From the NCBI GenBank assembly GCA_021108185.1, contig JAIORJ010000112.1, positions 1 through 54,265 of the forward strand: 54,265 nucleotides of DNA, given 5' to 3'. Source of the stretch: Methanococcoides sp. Its GTDB lineage: Archaea; Halobacteriota; Methanosarcinia; Methanosarcinales; Methanosarcinaceae. The notes beneath the pieces were generated by a model, which was not told the DNA's origin, ran no database searches, and was given only the letters and a program-made list of their open reading frames with translations. Position numbers and translations under genes: made by a program. Shown piece by piece: positions 8,934 to 18,630 of the stretch (position 1 is its first letter; each line of letters starts with the position of its first letter).

Positions 8934-9341
8934 GTGGAAAAATTACATGTGTTCTTTGAGAAACTTGACAAGAATGAGTTTACTAGTAAGGATATTGACC
9001 TACTTGTTAAACAGATGACAGATGATGCAAAGCAGGGGATCATTGCACTGACAAAGGAAGACAGGCAATGGTTTGAGACCTATGCGTTCGGATTGCAGCA
9101 ATTTGAAGTGCTTTGCAGTAAAGACCCGTCTAAAATGAGAGCAGGGGACTGGAGACAGGCAGTACATGATTTTAGCAAGGTCCGGTTCTTTGTGGATGAT
9201 ATGGAAGAGAGGAAGATAGTCAAAAATGTATTCTGGAACGTGGAAGGAATAGTTACCTTCGATATCCCTGATAGTGCAGGATACAGGAACTTCATCTACT
9301 GCAGGATCAAAAGTTATCTTGAAAAGCTTTATAAATTGTGA
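8934..9341 (+). CDS. Hypothetical 135-aa soluble protein
   Basis: Not recognised. A soluble, probably mostly helical protein: acidic and Lys-rich at the start (EKLHVFFEKLDKNEF), with a central WFETYAFGLQQFEVLC and a Trp-containing MRAGDWRQAVHDF. There is no signal peptide or membrane helix. It starts with GTG, 7 bases after an AGGGGG ribosome site. The stop codon lies 11 bases from the stop of the convergent tnpB, and the IS hairpin begins 5 bases after it. The C-terminus may therefore have been set by the insertion. It looks intact and expressed despite the debris to its left. Confidence 0.6.
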   Translation: MEKLHVFFEKLDKNEFTSKDIDLLVKQMTDDAKQGIIALTKEDRQWFETYAFGLQQFEVLCSKDPSKMRAGDWRQAVHDFSKVRFFVDDMEERKIVKNVFWNVEGIVTFDIPDSAGYRNFIYCRIKSYLEKLYKL

Positions 9342-9343
9342 AC

Positions 9344-9480
9344 TACCACCCATTAAAATGGGTGGCTTCCTGCTTCATAGCCCAGACCAACGTCCGTGAC
9401 TCCACAGGCTCTTCCCGTAGTCCCTACGGTGCATCGATTAAGAATATTGATTGCAGCATTAACATCTCTGTCAAGTTCAA
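9344..9480 (-). ncRNA. Putative omega (right-end) RNA of the TnpB element
   Basis: In known TnpB systems the guide RNA is made from the 3' part of tnpB through the right-end hairpin, and the guide is the flanking host DNA. Here a 9-bp hairpin (CCACCCATT/AATGGGTGG, 9346-9365) overlaps the tnpB stop codon. The predicted guide would read out into the 3' end of the gene at 8934-9341. Extent and existence are inferred from the family. Confidence 0.35.
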
Positions 9481-10492
9481 GTCCACATTCAGGACATTTG
9501 TGAATCCTGACCGATAGAGCTTTCCTGACGATGTTTCCACAACTGCTGCATTCCTGTGATGTGTTGAATGGGTTAACCAATTCGACATACTTGCCAGCCT
9601 CTTCCGCTTTGCTTTTTGCCATCTGGATCAGTTGACCCCATGCAACATCATATATTGATTTTGTAAGGTAATGATTTTTGACCATGCTCTTGATATTCAG
9701 ATCCTCGAACACCATCCAGTCAAACCTGTCGACAAGAGCCCTGCTCAACTTATGGTTAAAATCAAGTCTCTGGTTACGTATCTTTCTGTGAACCTTAACA
9801 ACTTTAAGTTTCTGTTTAAGACGGTTTGAGGCTCCCTTTTTCTTCTTGCTCAGTCTCTTTTGCTGGACTGCAAGGGATCTCTCCGACTTGCGGTAATATA
9901 TAGGGGAATCGTACTGTTCCCCATTACTCAACGTGACACATGAGTTAAGCCCGACATCAATTCCTATAGATGTGGACGGTCTGATCTTTTCAGGACTTAC
10001 ACCCATGTCAACAGAAAAAACTGCATACCACTGATCCCCTTCACGTTTGATGGAACATGTCTTGATCTTGCCTTCTATCTCTCGGTGCTGTTTGATCTTG
10101 ATACTCCCTATCTTGGAAAGTTTCAATCTGTTTCCTTCGATCTTGAAACCAGATTGAGGATATGTGAAACTGTTGTACCTGTCCTTTCCTTTGAACCTTG
10201 GATACCCTGGGGTTTCACCCGTTTTACACCTTCTGAAAAAAGCATCAAATGATTTTCCAAGTCTTCGCAAAACATCCTGTTTGACCTGTGAGAATATTTC
10301 GGTATTGAATTCAAGATACTTGACCTGAGTTATCTGGTCAAATGTCGTTAATCCCTGGTTGCATCGGTCATACGCATCCCTTCTGTCCGAAAGAAACTCG
10401 TTGTAGATGTATCTGCATACGTCCAGAGTTTTGACCAGAACAATCTCCTGTTCTTTGGTCGGGTACAGACGGAATTTGCAGGATTTCCGCAT
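9353..10492 (-). CDS. tnpB: TnpB, RNA-guided nuclease of IS200/IS605 family
   Basis: 379 residues, full length for the family. The N-terminus is MRKSCKFRLYPTKEQE with the usual helix-turn-helix domain. The RuvC-like nuclease has its acidic residues in GIDVGLNSCV, FEDLNIKSM and DRDVNAAINI. The zinc ribbon CSSCG...CPECG lies just before the last. All key residues are visible, so the nuclease is probably active. TnpB cuts DNA at a target given by its omega RNA next to a short TAM. With no tnpA here, movement would need a transposase in trans. The ATG at 10492 has no obvious ribosome site. Confidence 0.92.
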   Translation of the reverse strand: MRKSCKFRLYPTKEQEIVLVKTLDVCRYIYNEFLSDRRDAYDRCNQGLTTFDQITQVKYLEFNTEIFSQVKQDVLRRLGKSFDAFFRRCKTGETPGYPRFKGKDRYNSFTYPQSGFKIEGNRLKLSKIGSIKIKQHREIEGKIKTCSIKREGDQWYAVFSVDMGVSPEKIRPSTSIGIDVGLNSCVTLSNGEQYDSPIYYRKSERSLAVQQKRLSKKKKGASNRLKQKLKVVKVHRKIRNQRLDFNHKLSRALVDRFDWMVFEDLNIKSMVKNHYLTKSIYDVAWGQLIQMAKSKAEEAGKYVELVNPFNTSQECSSCGNIVRKALSVRIHKCPECGLELDRDVNAAINILNRCTVGTTGRACGVTDVGLGYEAGSHPF

Positions 10493-10635
10493 ATTGTAAT
10501 ATACGCTTTGATACTACTAATATATATCAGAAACAAGAACAAACAACTATTTACGCAATTCATCCACCTGTTTCATCTTGCAGTTACACTGCAAGACATC
10601 CAGATTGATCTGGATGTTTTCCATGAAATGAAACT

Positions 10636-10690
10636 CCCATTAAATCTTCGATTTAATGCGAGATTGAAATGGGTGGTATTCTTGCTTATT
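10636..10690. repeat. Left-end structured DNA of the TnpB element
   Basis: CATTAAATC (10638-10646) and GATTTAATG (10650-10658) form a perfect 9-bp stem with a TTC loop. CCCATT (10636-10641) and AATGGG (10668-10673) could pair outside it. The sequence from 10668 resembles the right end at 9357. It lies about 35 bases from the 3' end of tRNA-Arg. Confidence 0.5.
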
Positions 10691-10725
10691 TAACTATAAA
10701 TTCCGGAAGAAATAGGATTGGATGA

Positions 10726-10797
10726 CGGGCCCGCCGGGAATCGAACCCGGGTTCTAAGCTCCGGAGGCTAAAGTGATATCCACTACACTACGGGCCC
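10726..10797 (-). tRNA. tRNA-Arg (anticodon CCG)
   Basis: Cloverleaf read on the minus strand: acceptor GGGCCCG paired with CGGGCCC plus discriminator G, D arm, anticodon loop CTCCGGA giving CCG, and T arm CCGGG-TTCGATT-CCCGG. One T-T mismatch is seen in the anticodon stem. CCA is not encoded. A TATA-like TTAATATAG lies upstream on the minus strand near 10830. Its 3' end faces the decayed integrase patch. Confidence 0.9.
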
Positions 10798-11137
10798 ATT
10801 TGAATGAATTTAGATTATGTGAAATTAACTATATTAACTAATAGGTTTAGATGAGGCATGATCTGAACGAAAATGCATCAATTTTTTTTGAAACTGCGGG
10901 TTTTCTATAACAGCACATTTATAAAGATGAAACAAGTAGACCCGTAGGGATTTAATTCATCAAAGAATAGCTTACCAACCCAATAATAGTTCATTAATAT
11001 AATAGTATGATAAAAAACATATTAATATAGAATTGTATTAATTGAACATGATACATTATTATCAGTTTGAGAGATCTATGTGTATTAGTATCAATGAAGG
11101 AACGATAATAGGCTAAAGTATAATCGCGGTAAATAAT
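10798..11137. other. AT-rich intergenic region
   Basis: About 340 bases without a gene. It holds the promoter of tRNA-Arg (minus) and that of the histidine kinase (plus). No clear repeat or RNA fold stands out. Confidence 0.5.
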
Positions 11138-12721
11138 ATGGATATCTCAGAGAAGGTAACAGAACTTGAGAATGAAGGTGAAGAACTCAGGACAAAACTC
11201 AAACTTGCTAACGAAAAAGTAGAAGAGATAGAAGAGTTCTGTAAATTACACATTGAAAACCTCAATGATGTTATATTCAGCATCAATGAACAAGGTAATT
11301 TCACATACATCAGCCCTGCTATTGAAAAATTTACCGGATATAGCCCCGAAGAAGTTATGGGTACCTCTTTTATGCAGTACATCCACCCAGAGGACCTCCC
11401 AGGTCTGCTTCAGGATATTGACCTCACACTTGAGGGCGAACACAAGCCATATATGTTCAGGATAGTGTCGAAAACAGGCAGTATCACCTATGTCCATACC
11501 TCATCAAAAGGCATTGTAAAGGATGGAAAGGTCGTTGGTATCAATGGCATAATGGTAAATATTGCCCAACTTAAGAGGGTAGAGTTCGAGCTTATGAAAG
11601 AGAAGGAAAAAGCTCAACATTATCTGGATGTGGCCGGAGTTGCGATAATCGTCATTAACAATGATTTCAGGATATCACTGGTGAATAAGAAAGCCTGCGA
11701 GCTTCTGGGATATAAAGAGCATGAGTTGTTCAATATGAACTGGTTCGAGATGATCATTCCAGAAATGATACGCGAATCTGTCACTCAATCATTTATGCTT
11801 TCCTGTTACGGAGATATTGCATCAACTCCATTCGAGTGTGCTATAAATACAAAAGAAGATCTAATCCGATTATGTTCTTGGAAATGTACACAATTGAAGG
11901 ATGAGAACGGACACAATACAGGTTGCATACTGGCCGGAGAGGACATCACTGAGCGGAAAGAAGCGGAAGAGGCTCTTTTAAAAGCTAAGTATATGGCGGA
12001 AGCTGCAAGTCGGACAAAGAGCGAGTTCATTGCAAATATGAGCCATGAACTTAGGACTCCCCTTAACGCAGTGATAGGTTTTTCAGAGGTCCTTATTGAA
12101 AGAAAGTTCGGGGATGTGAATGAGAAACAGGATCAGTATCTGAGAAATATCTCCACAAGTGGAAAGAAACTTCTGGAAATTATCAATTCGATACTCGAGA
12201 TCTCGAAGATAGAATCAGGAAGTCTTGACATGGAATATCAGACCAGCAGTATTGAAGACCTGATAGAGGAAATTAAAGAGGATATTGAAGAATACCTGCC
12301 TGATCAGGCTGAAATGGTATCTTTTGAAATACTAACAGACATAAGCCATATTATAGCTGATACCAAAAAAGTCGAAAAGTCCGTTTATCATCTGATAGAG
12401 AATGCTATTAAATTCTCAGACAAAACCAATCAAGTAAAAGTACATGTAGAGTCTGTCGATGAAATGGTAGCATTCAAGGTCACAGATAGAGGGATAGGAA
12501 TTTCAGAAGAGGACATCGATAAATTATTCGAGCCATTCAGTCAGCTGGATCCTTCATCCACACGCATTTACAGTGGGTTGGGAGTGGGACTATATCTTAT
12601 TAAGAAGTTTGCAGAATTACATGGCGGTTGCCTTGGGATAAAAAGTGAGCTAGAGAAAGGCAGTACATTCACTTTTGCAATTCCAACAAAACCAGCAAAA
12701 ATGAGGAATGAACAAAGTTAA
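11138..12721 (+). CDS. Soluble PAS-PAS sensor histidine kinase
   Basis: 527 residues with no membrane helix. A short N-terminal coiled coil (about residues 5-35) is followed by a first PAS domain (about 40-150; FTYISPAIEKFTGYSPEEV), a second PAS domain (about 165-275), a HisKA dimerisation domain with the phospho-acceptor His303 in SHELRTPLN, and a HATPase_c domain with N box ENAIKFSD, G1 DRGIGIS and G2 GLGVGLYL. It would autophosphorylate in response to a cytoplasmic signal. No response regulator is adjacent. The ATG has only a weak ribosome site. A hairpin terminator follows the stop. Confidence 0.93.
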   Translation: MDISEKVTELENEGEELRTKLKLANEKVEEIEEFCKLHIENLNDVIFSINEQGNFTYISPAIEKFTGYSPEEVMGTSFMQYIHPEDLPGLLQDIDLTLEGEHKPYMFRIVSKTGSITYVHTSSKGIVKDGKVVGINGIMVNIAQLKRVEFELMKEKEKAQHYLDVAGVAIIVINNDFRISLVNKKACELLGYKEHELFNMNWFEMIIPEMIRESVTQSFMLSCYGDIASTPFECAINTKEDLIRLCSWKCTQLKDENGHNTGCILAGEDITERKEAEEALLKAKYMAEAASRTKSEFIANMSHELRTPLNAVIGFSEVLIERKFGDVNEKQDQYLRNISTSGKKLLEIINSILEISKIESGSLDMEYQTSSIEDLIEEIKEDIEEYLPDQAEMVSFEILTDISHIIADTKKVEKSVYHLIENAIKFSDKTNQVKVHVESVDEMVAFKVTDRGIGISEEDIDKLFEPFSQLDPSSTRIYSGLGVGLYLIKKFAELHGGCLGIKSELEKGSTFTFAIPTKPAKMRNEQS

Positions 12722-12724
12722 AAA

Positions 12725-12766
12725 ATGTTACACAAATGATCGTGTAACATTAATCTTTTTTAATTT
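12725..12766 (+). terminator. Intrinsic terminator after the histidine kinase
   Basis: ATGTTACAC (12725-12733) pairs with GTGTAACAT (12742-12750), and TTTTTT follows within 5 bases. It ends where the convergent winged-helix gene ends. Confidence 0.65.
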
Positions 12767-12954
12767 GTAATATCATAATAGCATCTTTTTGGAGAGCACA
12801 CAAGACCTTTTTTCTTGAGACTGGCGAGTGATTTACTGACCATCTTACTATCGATGCCAGTAGCTTCTGCAACATCACCAGGTCTTAATGGCTCTTCGGA
12901 ATCTTCCAGAACTTTTAAAATCGTTTCTTCATTTGTATCTAAAGCATTGGTCAT
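12760..12954 (-). CDS. Small winged-helix DNA-binding protein
   Basis: 64 residues, essentially one winged-helix domain. EEPLRPGDVAEATGIDSKMV gives the helix-turn-helix, then SKSLASLKKKGLV is the recognition helix region, and CSPKRCYYDI is the wing. It is MarR/IclR-like in fold. A transcription-factor role is likely but the target is unknown. The ATG follows GAGGTAAT at good spacing. It lies alone between the convergent histidine kinase and the ribosomal cluster. Confidence 0.75.
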   Translation of the reverse strand: MTNALDTNEETILKVLEDSEEPLRPGDVAEATGIDSKMVSKSLASLKKKGLVCSPKRCYYDITN

Positions 12955-13089
12955 GATAATTACCTCTCAAATGCTACAGCATTTGAATATAGAATAACAA
13001 ATTCCAAATATTGATTTATAATTATTACTATAAAAATATAAGCTCAAATAATAAGAAAAAAGAGAAGTAAGTAAAGTGGGAGGAGAAAT

Positions 13090-13111
13090 GTTACAGATAT
13101 ATATCTGTAAC
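13090..13111. repeat. Perfect 22-bp palindrome downstream of rps10
   Basis: GTTACAGATAT and ATATCTGTAAC are exact inverted halves with no spacer. The site lies about 27 bases after the rps10 stop. On the minus strand a T-rich run (CTCTTTTTTCTT, near 13055-13066) follows some 25 bases later, so it may help end the long ribosomal transcript. It could also be an operator. Confidence 0.4.
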
Positions 13112-13137
13112 TAATTCAAGTCGTTTTTCGATCGTAC

Positions 13138-13449
13138 TCAATTCTTAAGTACGATTTCAATACTGATATCTTTTGGAACCTGAATTCTCATGAGCTGTCT
13201 AAGCGCACGCTCATCAGCTGCAATATCAATAAGTCTTTTGTGGACACGCATTTCCCAGTGGTCCCATGTTGCTGTACCGTCGCCACTAGGGCTCTTCCTT
13301 ACAGGAACTACCAACTTCTTTGTTGGAAGTGGAACTGGACCGGATATGCTTACTCCAGTGCGGTTTGCAATGGCTTTCACCTGGTCGCAAACACCATCGA
13401 GGTTTACAGGACTTGTGCCTGATAATCGTATTCTTGCTTTCTGTGCCAT
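13138..13449 (-). CDS. rps10: Ribosomal protein S10 (uS10)
   Basis: 103 residues, normal for archaeal S10, a protein of the head of the 30S subunit. The N-terminus is [14 protein letters not shown], the centre is [18 protein letters not shown], and the C-terminal [16 protein letters not shown] is family-typical. The ATG follows AGGAG. It lies 34 bases after the EF-1A gene, the usual archaeal order, and is the last gene of the informational cluster. Confidence 0.96.
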   Translation of the reverse strand: MAQKARIRLSGTSPVNLDGVCDQVKAIANRTGVSISGPVPLPTKKLVVPVRKSPSGDGTATWDHWEMRVHKRLIDIAADERALRQLMRIQVPKDISIEIVLKN

Positions 13450-13483
13450 GTTTTTCTCCTATTAAAAAAAAAGAGAAAGAGTG

Positions 13484-14752
13484 TTATTTCTTCTGTGTAA
13501 CACTCATACACATACCGGCAGCGATCGTCATACCCATATCACGGATAGCGAATCTGCCGAGCTGTGGAATCTCACTTACAGGCTCGATACACATTGGCCT
13601 TGTTGGCTTGATCGTAACGATAGCTGCATCTCCAGCCTTGATGTAGGTTGGGTTCTCTTCCTTGACCTGACCGCTCTTTGGATCCAACTTCTTGTTGATG
13701 GCCATGAGAGTACATGCAGTCTGAGCTGTGTGGCAGTGGAATACAGGAGTGTATCCGACTGTGATAGCGGATGGGTGCTGAAGGACAACGATCTGTCCGG
13801 TGAACTCTTCAGCTACCGATGGTGGCTTTTCTGCAGGACCACATACGTCACCTCTCCTGACGTCGTTCTTTCCAATACCTCTTACGTTCCAACCGATGTT
13901 GTCACCAGGTACAGCCTGATCCCATTCTTCGTGGTGCATCTCAATTGACTTGACCTCACCAGTTGCGCCGCTTGGCATGAAGGTGACCTTCTGGCCCTTC
14001 TTCATGATACCGGTCTCTACCCTACCTACTGGAACGGTACCGATACCGGAAATGGTGTATGCATCCTGTACTGGGATACGGAGTGGAAGTGTGTCTGGCT
14101 TACTTGGCACCGTAAGATTGTTGAGGCACTCAAGCAATGCAGGACCAGTGTACCATGGAGTGTTCGGGCTTGATTTTGTTATGTTGTCGCCTTCGAATGC
14201 GGAGGTTGGAATGAATGGGACATCGTCTGCCTTGAATCCTACCATACCGAGAAGCTGTGATACTTCTTTCTTGACCTCGTTGTATCTTTCCTCGCTGTAT
14301 TCAGCTGCATCCATCTTGTTAATAGCAACGATAAGCTGGTTGATACCAAGGGTCCTTGAAAGGAAAACGTGCTCCTTTGTCTGGGCCATTACACCGTCAG
14401 GTGCTGCAACTACAAGAACAGCTGCATCTGCCTGGGAAGCACCGGTGATCATGTTCTTTACGAAGTCACGGTGACCTGGACAGTCCACTACTGTAAAGTA
14501 GTACTTGTCGGTATCGAATCTCTTGTGTGAGATATCGATGGTAACTCCTCTCTCACGCTCTTCCTTGAGTGTGTCCATAACCCATGCAAATGCGAAGGAT
14601 TCCTTACCCTTCTCTTTTGCTTCTGCCCTATATTTCTCGATAAGGTGTGCAGGTACTGCGCCGGTCTCGAACATCAATCTTCCGACAAATGTTGACTTTC
14701 CGTGGTCAACGTGCCCGATAACTGCTAAGTTCATATGTGGTTTCTCAGCCAT
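13484..14752 (-). CDS. tuf: Translation elongation factor EF-1 alpha
   Basis: GTPase that brings aminoacyl-tRNA to the ribosome. It has 422 residues. The P-loop is GHVDHGKS (13-20), G3 is DCPGHRDF, G4 is NKMD. The C-terminal two beta-barrel domains contain [11 protein letters not shown] and the conserved [15 protein letters not shown] precedes the ATG at good spacing. It lies about 120 bases downstream of EF-2, the normal archaeal arrangement. Confidence 0.98.
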   Translation of the reverse strand: MAEKPHMNLAVIGHVDHGKSTFVGRLMFETGAVPAHLIEKYRAEAKEKGKESFAFAWVMDTLKEERERGVTIDISHKRFDTDKYYFTVVDCPGHRDFVKNMITGASQADAAVLVVAAPDGVMAQTKEHVFLSRTLGINQLIVAINKMDAAEYSEERYNEVKKEVSQLLGMVGFKADDVPFIPTSAFEGDNITKSSPNTPWYTGPALLECLNNLTVPSKPDTLPLRIPVQDAYTISGIGTVPVGRVETGIMKKGQKVTFMPSGATGEVKSIEMHHEEWDQAVPGDNIGWNVRGIGKNDVRRGDVCGPAEKPPSVAEEFTGQIVVLQHPSAITVGYTPVFHCHTAQTACTLMAINKKLDPKSGQVKEENPTYIKAGDAAIVTIKPTRPMCIEPVSEIPQLGRFAIRDMGMTIAAGMCMSVTQKK

Positions 14753-14875
14753 GATAATATTCTCCTTTATTTTTAATTGGTATAATCTGTAATTTTGAGC
14801 ATAATGGTTGTTTCTACTCTTAAACCTTTCCAGCGAATTGTCTCAGGTAGAAAAAAAGATGGATTTACATCCACC

Positions 14876-17068
14876 TTACAAGCTCATAAAGTCTTCTGCC
14901 TGTGGCAAAGCTACCTTGAGTCCTTTTCGCTTGCGGATACCTGTAACAACTTCGGCCATGAGGCTCATTGGGAGTGGTTCGAAACCTGCGAACTCTGTAC
15001 TCCACATTGCTCGACCTTCTGTTGCTGACCTGATATCACCGGCGAATCCGAATAACTCTGAAACTGGTGCTTTGGACTCGATGATGGTTGTGTCACCTTC
15101 GGAAGTCATGTCTATAATGACACCGCGACGACCCTGGATCTCCTTGGTTGCTCCACCCATCTGCTCCTGTGGAACCTGGATGAAGACCTTCTGATATGGT
15201 TCAAAGAGCGTATCATCAGCCATAAGCATTGCAGCCTGGATTGCCTGCCTTGATGCAGGAATTACCTGTGCAGGGCCTCTGTGGACAGCATCCTCGTGGA
15301 GTTTTGCATCCATGAGCTTTACTTTGACACCCATGCATGGTTCCTTGGAAAGTGGTCCAGCCTTCATGACCTCGACAAATCCCTCAAGGATAAGCTCCAT
15401 TGTTTCGTTCAGGTACTGAATACCCTTTGTCATATCGAAGTAAGCATTGCTCTCGAAGATATTTGCGATCTTCTTTGCTTCATCCTTATGCAGACCTGCT
15501 GCCATGAGCTTCTCCCTTCTCTCAACTTCAGGCATCCTCATGGATATCTCGCCATTGCGTATAAGCTCACGGACTTCTGGCTCCAGTGGCTCGACGATAA
15601 CATAGAATCTGTTGTGCCTGTTAGGGGATTTACCTTCGACAGGACCAGCTGTACCTACGATCGTCTCACGATATACGACAAGCGGAGGTGTTGTTGTGAT
15701 CTCCACACCTTTGTCACGCTCGATCCTGTGAGCAATTACCTCAAGGTGAAGTTCACCCATACCAGCCATTAAGTGCTCACCGGTCTCTTCATCAAGAGTG
15801 ATCTTGAGTGTTGGGTCTTCCTTAGCGACCTGGCGAAGAACTTCAACGAGCTTTGGAAGGTCCTTCATGTGCTTTGCTTCGACCGCAACAGTAACTACAG
15901 GTTCACTTGCGTGCTTGATGCTCTCGAAAGGCTCCATGCCTTCAAGTGTGGTTACTGTGGCACCTACAAATGCATCCCTGAGACCTGTTACCGCTGCAAT
16001 GTTACCTGCAGGGATCGCATCAACTTCAAGTCTCTCAGGGCCCATGAAAACACCGACCTGCTGGATTCTGTTCGTCTTTGATGCGCCTGAAACGTAAACT
16101 TCCATACCACGGGAAAGTGAACCGCTGAAAAGTCTACCTGTTGAAACTTCTCCTGCGTGTGGGTCCATGGTAATATCAGTTACCATGAAAGCAACGTCTC
16201 CCTTGGCATCTGCAACAGACATCTGCTTACCGATACCAGACTCACGGTCACCATGCCAGATAGCTCCGACCCTGCCCTTCTGTGCATCGATAGGACTTGG
16301 AAGGAATCTGATAACCATATCGTTAACTGCTTCATGGAGTGGACATTTCTCAGCAAGTGACTTCATGTCTTCTTCACGGCAGTAATTGAAAACTTCACTA
16401 AAGCTTACACCGGTCTTCTTCATCATAGGGACACTGATAGCCCAGTTGTAAAGAGCGGAACCGAATGCTACAGTACCCTCAGCTGCACCTACCTTCCAGC
16501 CTGCGTTGTAGCGCTCTTCGTTCATACCTTTGATAAGCTTGTTTACGTGATCGATGAGCTTTCCGAGCCTGATCTGCATCTCCTGATCATCGACCTGCAA
16601 CTCGTTGATAAGACGGTCTACCTTATTGATGAAAAGTACCGGCCTTACGTGCTCTTTCAGTGCCTGTCTCAGAACGGTCTCGGTCTGAGGCATTGTACCT
16701 TCAACAGCATCGATGACAACTACAGCACCATCTACTGCACGCATTGCACGGGTAACGTCGCCACCAAAGTCAACGTGACCTGGCGTATCGATAAGGTTGA
16801 TAAGATATTCTTCGCCCTCATACTCGTGCACCATTGACACGTTAGCGGAGTCGATCGTGATACCTCTTTCCTGCTCCTCTGCGTCAGAATCCATGAACAA
16901 CTGGCGACCTGCGAGCTCCTTGGAGATCATTCCAGCGCCTGCGAGGAGGTTATCTGAAAGAGTTGTTTTTCCGTGATCTATGTGAGCTACAATACCGATG
17001 TTCCTGATCATTACTGGATCGCTCATCAGCGCTGTAACACGCTCAACCATTTTCTTCCTTCGTCCCAT
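14876..17068 (-). CDS. fusA: Translation elongation factor EF-2
   Basis: Translocase GTPase of the ribosome, 730 residues, normal for archaea. The P-loop is AHIDHGKTT (about 28-36), G3 is DTPGHVDF, G4 is NKVDR. In domain IV the loop DAVHRGPAQ contains the His that archaea modify to diphthamide. The start [11 protein letters not shown] matches archaeal EF-2. It lies 47 bases after rps7 in the str-type cluster. Confidence 0.98.
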   Translation of the reverse strand: MGRRKKMVERVTALMSDPVMIRNIGIVAHIDHGKTTLSDNLLAGAGMISKELAGRQLFMDSDAEEQERGITIDSANVSMVHEYEGEEYLINLIDTPGHVDFGGDVTRAMRAVDGAVVVIDAVEGTMPQTETVLRQALKEHVRPVLFINKVDRLINELQVDDQEMQIRLGKLIDHVNKLIKGMNEERYNAGWKVGAAEGTVAFGSALYNWAISVPMMKKTGVSFSEVFNYCREEDMKSLAEKCPLHEAVNDMVIRFLPSPIDAQKGRVGAIWHGDRESGIGKQMSVADAKGDVAFMVTDITMDPHAGEVSTGRLFSGSLSRGMEVYVSGASKTNRIQQVGVFMGPERLEVDAIPAGNIAAVTGLRDAFVGATVTTLEGMEPFESIKHASEPVVTVAVEAKHMKDLPKLVEVLRQVAKEDPTLKITLDEETGEHLMAGMGELHLEVIAHRIERDKGVEITTTPPLVVYRETIVGTAGPVEGKSPNRHNRFYVIVEPLEPEVRELIRNGEISMRMPEVERREKLMAAGLHKDEAKKIANIFESNAYFDMTKGIQYLNETMELILEGFVEVMKAGPLSKEPCMGVKVKLMDAKLHEDAVHRGPAQVIPASRQAIQAAMLMADDTLFEPYQKVFIQVPQEQMGGATKEIQGRRGVIIDMTSEGDTTIIESKAPVSELFGFAGDIRSATEGRAMWSTEFAGFEPLPMSLMAEVVTGIRKRKGLKVALPQAEDFMSL

Positions 17069-17115
17069 GATAAAACCTACAATTGAATATTATATAAAAT
17101 AAAAAAGCAACACGG

Positions 17116-17676
17116 TTAACGTGCTGCCTTTGCGACTCTTTCCTTTCCATCCTTTCTGTTGATGGAATAGCTCTTTGCATCACGGTTAGAAGCTGCGATG
17201 AGCTCAGATGCAAGGCATTCTGCTGCAGTGCGCTTTGATTTGAAAGCTGCCTGATTAGAACCTATTGCGATATTTCTCAATGCATGGTCAACACGCCTCT
17301 GTGGAGCTGTGTCAACTGCCTTTGGTACAGATATACCACCGTATTTAAGTCTGACAACTTCTTCCCTTGGGCCTGCATGTGAAATAGCTTCCACGAGGAC
17401 CTGAACAGGATTCTTCTTTGTCTTCTTGTTAACGATATCTAAAGCCTCATCCACGATACGAAGAGCAATCTGCTTCTTACCGGTGTTCTGTGCATTACGC
17501 ATTACATTGTTCACAAGACGCTCGACGATAGTAATGTCGGACTTGTTGAACTGCTGCCTTGCGTGTTTACCTGATGTATGTGGCACGATAACAGGGTCGA
17601 GGTTGATGTATCTCTTGATACCAGCGTCAGCGACTTCGACCTCTGTAAGGTCCCACTTTCCGAATAACTTGTACAT
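17116..17676 (-). CDS. rps7: Ribosomal protein S7 (uS7)
   Basis: 186 residues. It organises the 3' major domain of 16S rRNA. Typical segments are [27 protein letters not shown] and the C-terminal [15 protein letters not shown]. The start at 17676 ([10 protein letters not shown]) has AAGGAG just upstream. An earlier in-frame start at 17709 would overlap the end of rps12 and lacks support. Confidence 0.95.
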   Translation of the reverse strand: MYKLFGKWDLTEVEVADAGIKRYINLDPVIVPHTSGKHARQQFNKSDITIVERLVNNVMRNAQNTGKKQIALRIVDEALDIVNKKTKKNPVQVLVEAISHAGPREEVVRLKYGGISVPKAVDTAPQRRVDHALRNIAIGSNQAAFKSKRTAAECLASELIAASNRDAKSYSINRKDGKERVAKAAR

Positions 17677-17680
17677 GGAA

Positions 17681-18109
17681 TTATCTCCTTGGTTTTTCCT
17701 TTCTGCCAATGACCATTTCTCTCAATGATACATTGTTCACAGCAATGACCTTGAAGCGCACGCCAGGAATATCACCCATTGCACCACCCATACGGCCACC
17801 TATTCTTTCTACGGTCACTTCATCGTGCTCATCAATAAAATTAATAGCACCATCACCAGGACAGAAAGCTGTTGCCTGACGACCGTTTTTGATCAACTGG
17901 ATCCTAACACATTTCCTGATAGCGGAGTTAGGCTGTTTTGCCTCGACACCCACTTTCTCAAGAACTATTCCACGACCCTGTGGCGCACCACTTAGAGGGT
18001 CAGATTTAATGTCCAGACCTAAGGTACGCCTGCTGTAGTTGGTGTCTTTCCACCTAGCATCTTTGCGAACCTGCTGAAGTCTGTGAGCTGCATACTTTCC
18101 ATTTGGCAT
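17681..18109 (-). CDS. rps12: Ribosomal protein S12 (uS12)
   Basis: 142 residues. It is part of the 30S decoding centre. The conserved [15 protein letters not shown] loop and the C-terminal [16 protein letters not shown] are clear. The ATG follows GGGAGG. It is 4 bases from rps7, so the two are translationally linked. Confidence 0.97.
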   Translation of the reverse strand: MPNGKYAAHRLQQVRKDARWKDTNYSRRTLGLDIKSDPLSGAPQGRGIVLEKVGVEAKQPNSAIRKCVRIQLIKNGRQATAFCPGDGAINFIDEHDEVTVERIGGRMGGAMGDIPGVRFKVIAVNNVSLREMVIGRKEKPRR

Positions 18110-18187
18110 ATATTATCCTCCCAATTAATTTTCCGTAAATTTTCGTAAATAAATCAGTTGAATTAGATCATTTGTGTGAACAAAAGT

Positions 18188-18613
18188 TCACTGTAAGATA
18201 ACATCATCGATATAGTGATGGCGACCTACCACCCTTTTTATCTTATCGATATTGCTTCCGTTACGCCCTATAGCAAGCCCTTTTTCATTTGCTGCCACAT
18301 CCACATAGGCAATTTTCTTATCGCCTTTACTGGATATCCTGACGGACTTAACAGACACAGTACCGAAAGCATTCTTTATAAATGTAACCGGTTCGGCCGA
18401 ATATTCGATGAGTTCAATGTGTTTGTCAACGGACTTTTTAACCCGATTGAGATTATCCCCACATTTCCCAATAGCTGCACCCATGTCACCAGTATTTACG
18501 ACATAAATGATCCTATCATCATCGATAATGCAATCCTTAATAGAAGCGTGAGTCACACTTTCAAACAGTGCAATGTATCTGATACATTCTGTTGAAAGTC
18601 TGATCTCACCCAA
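18188..18613 (-). CDS. nusA: Archaeal NusA-like transcription factor (two KH domains)
   Basis: About 141 residues made of two KH RNA-binding domains with GxxG-type loops (MGAAIGKCGDN and GLAIGRNGSNI). It lacks the S1 and N-terminal domains of bacterial NusA, as is normal in archaea. A role in transcription elongation or termination is assumed from the family and its place behind the RNA polymerase genes. The best start is the TTG at 18613 (MGEIRLSTECIRY), with AGGAG 8 bases upstream; a TTG at 18622 is nearer the ribosome site and less likely. Confidence 0.9.
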   Translation of the reverse strand: MGEIRLSTECIRYIALFESVTHASIKDCIIDDDRIIYVVNTGDMGAAIGKCGDNLNRVKKSVDKHIELIEYSAEPVTFIKNAFGTVSVKSVRISSKGDKKIAYVDVAANEKGLAIGRNGSNIDKIKRVVGRHHYIDDVILQ

Positions 18614-18630
18614 ATAATACAACTCCTGAA

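Larger units (their letters stand above)
9343..10690 (-). mobile_element. Solo IS1341-type (IS200/IS605 family) element carrying tnpB
   Basis: The element consists of a single tnpB gene with no tnpA. It is bounded on the right-end side by a hairpin at 9346-9365 and on the left-end side by structured DNA at 10636-10690. Both ends share AATGGGTGG followed by a similar TxCxTGCTT tail. There are no terminal inverted repeats or target duplications, as expected for this family. Exact ends cannot be fixed without an empty site. Confidence 0.65.

Noticed and set aside
13131-13155. Inverted repeat ATCGTACT / AGTACGAT over the rps10 stop
   Set aside because: No T run follows on the rps10 strand; part of it is coding, so it does not look like a terminator.
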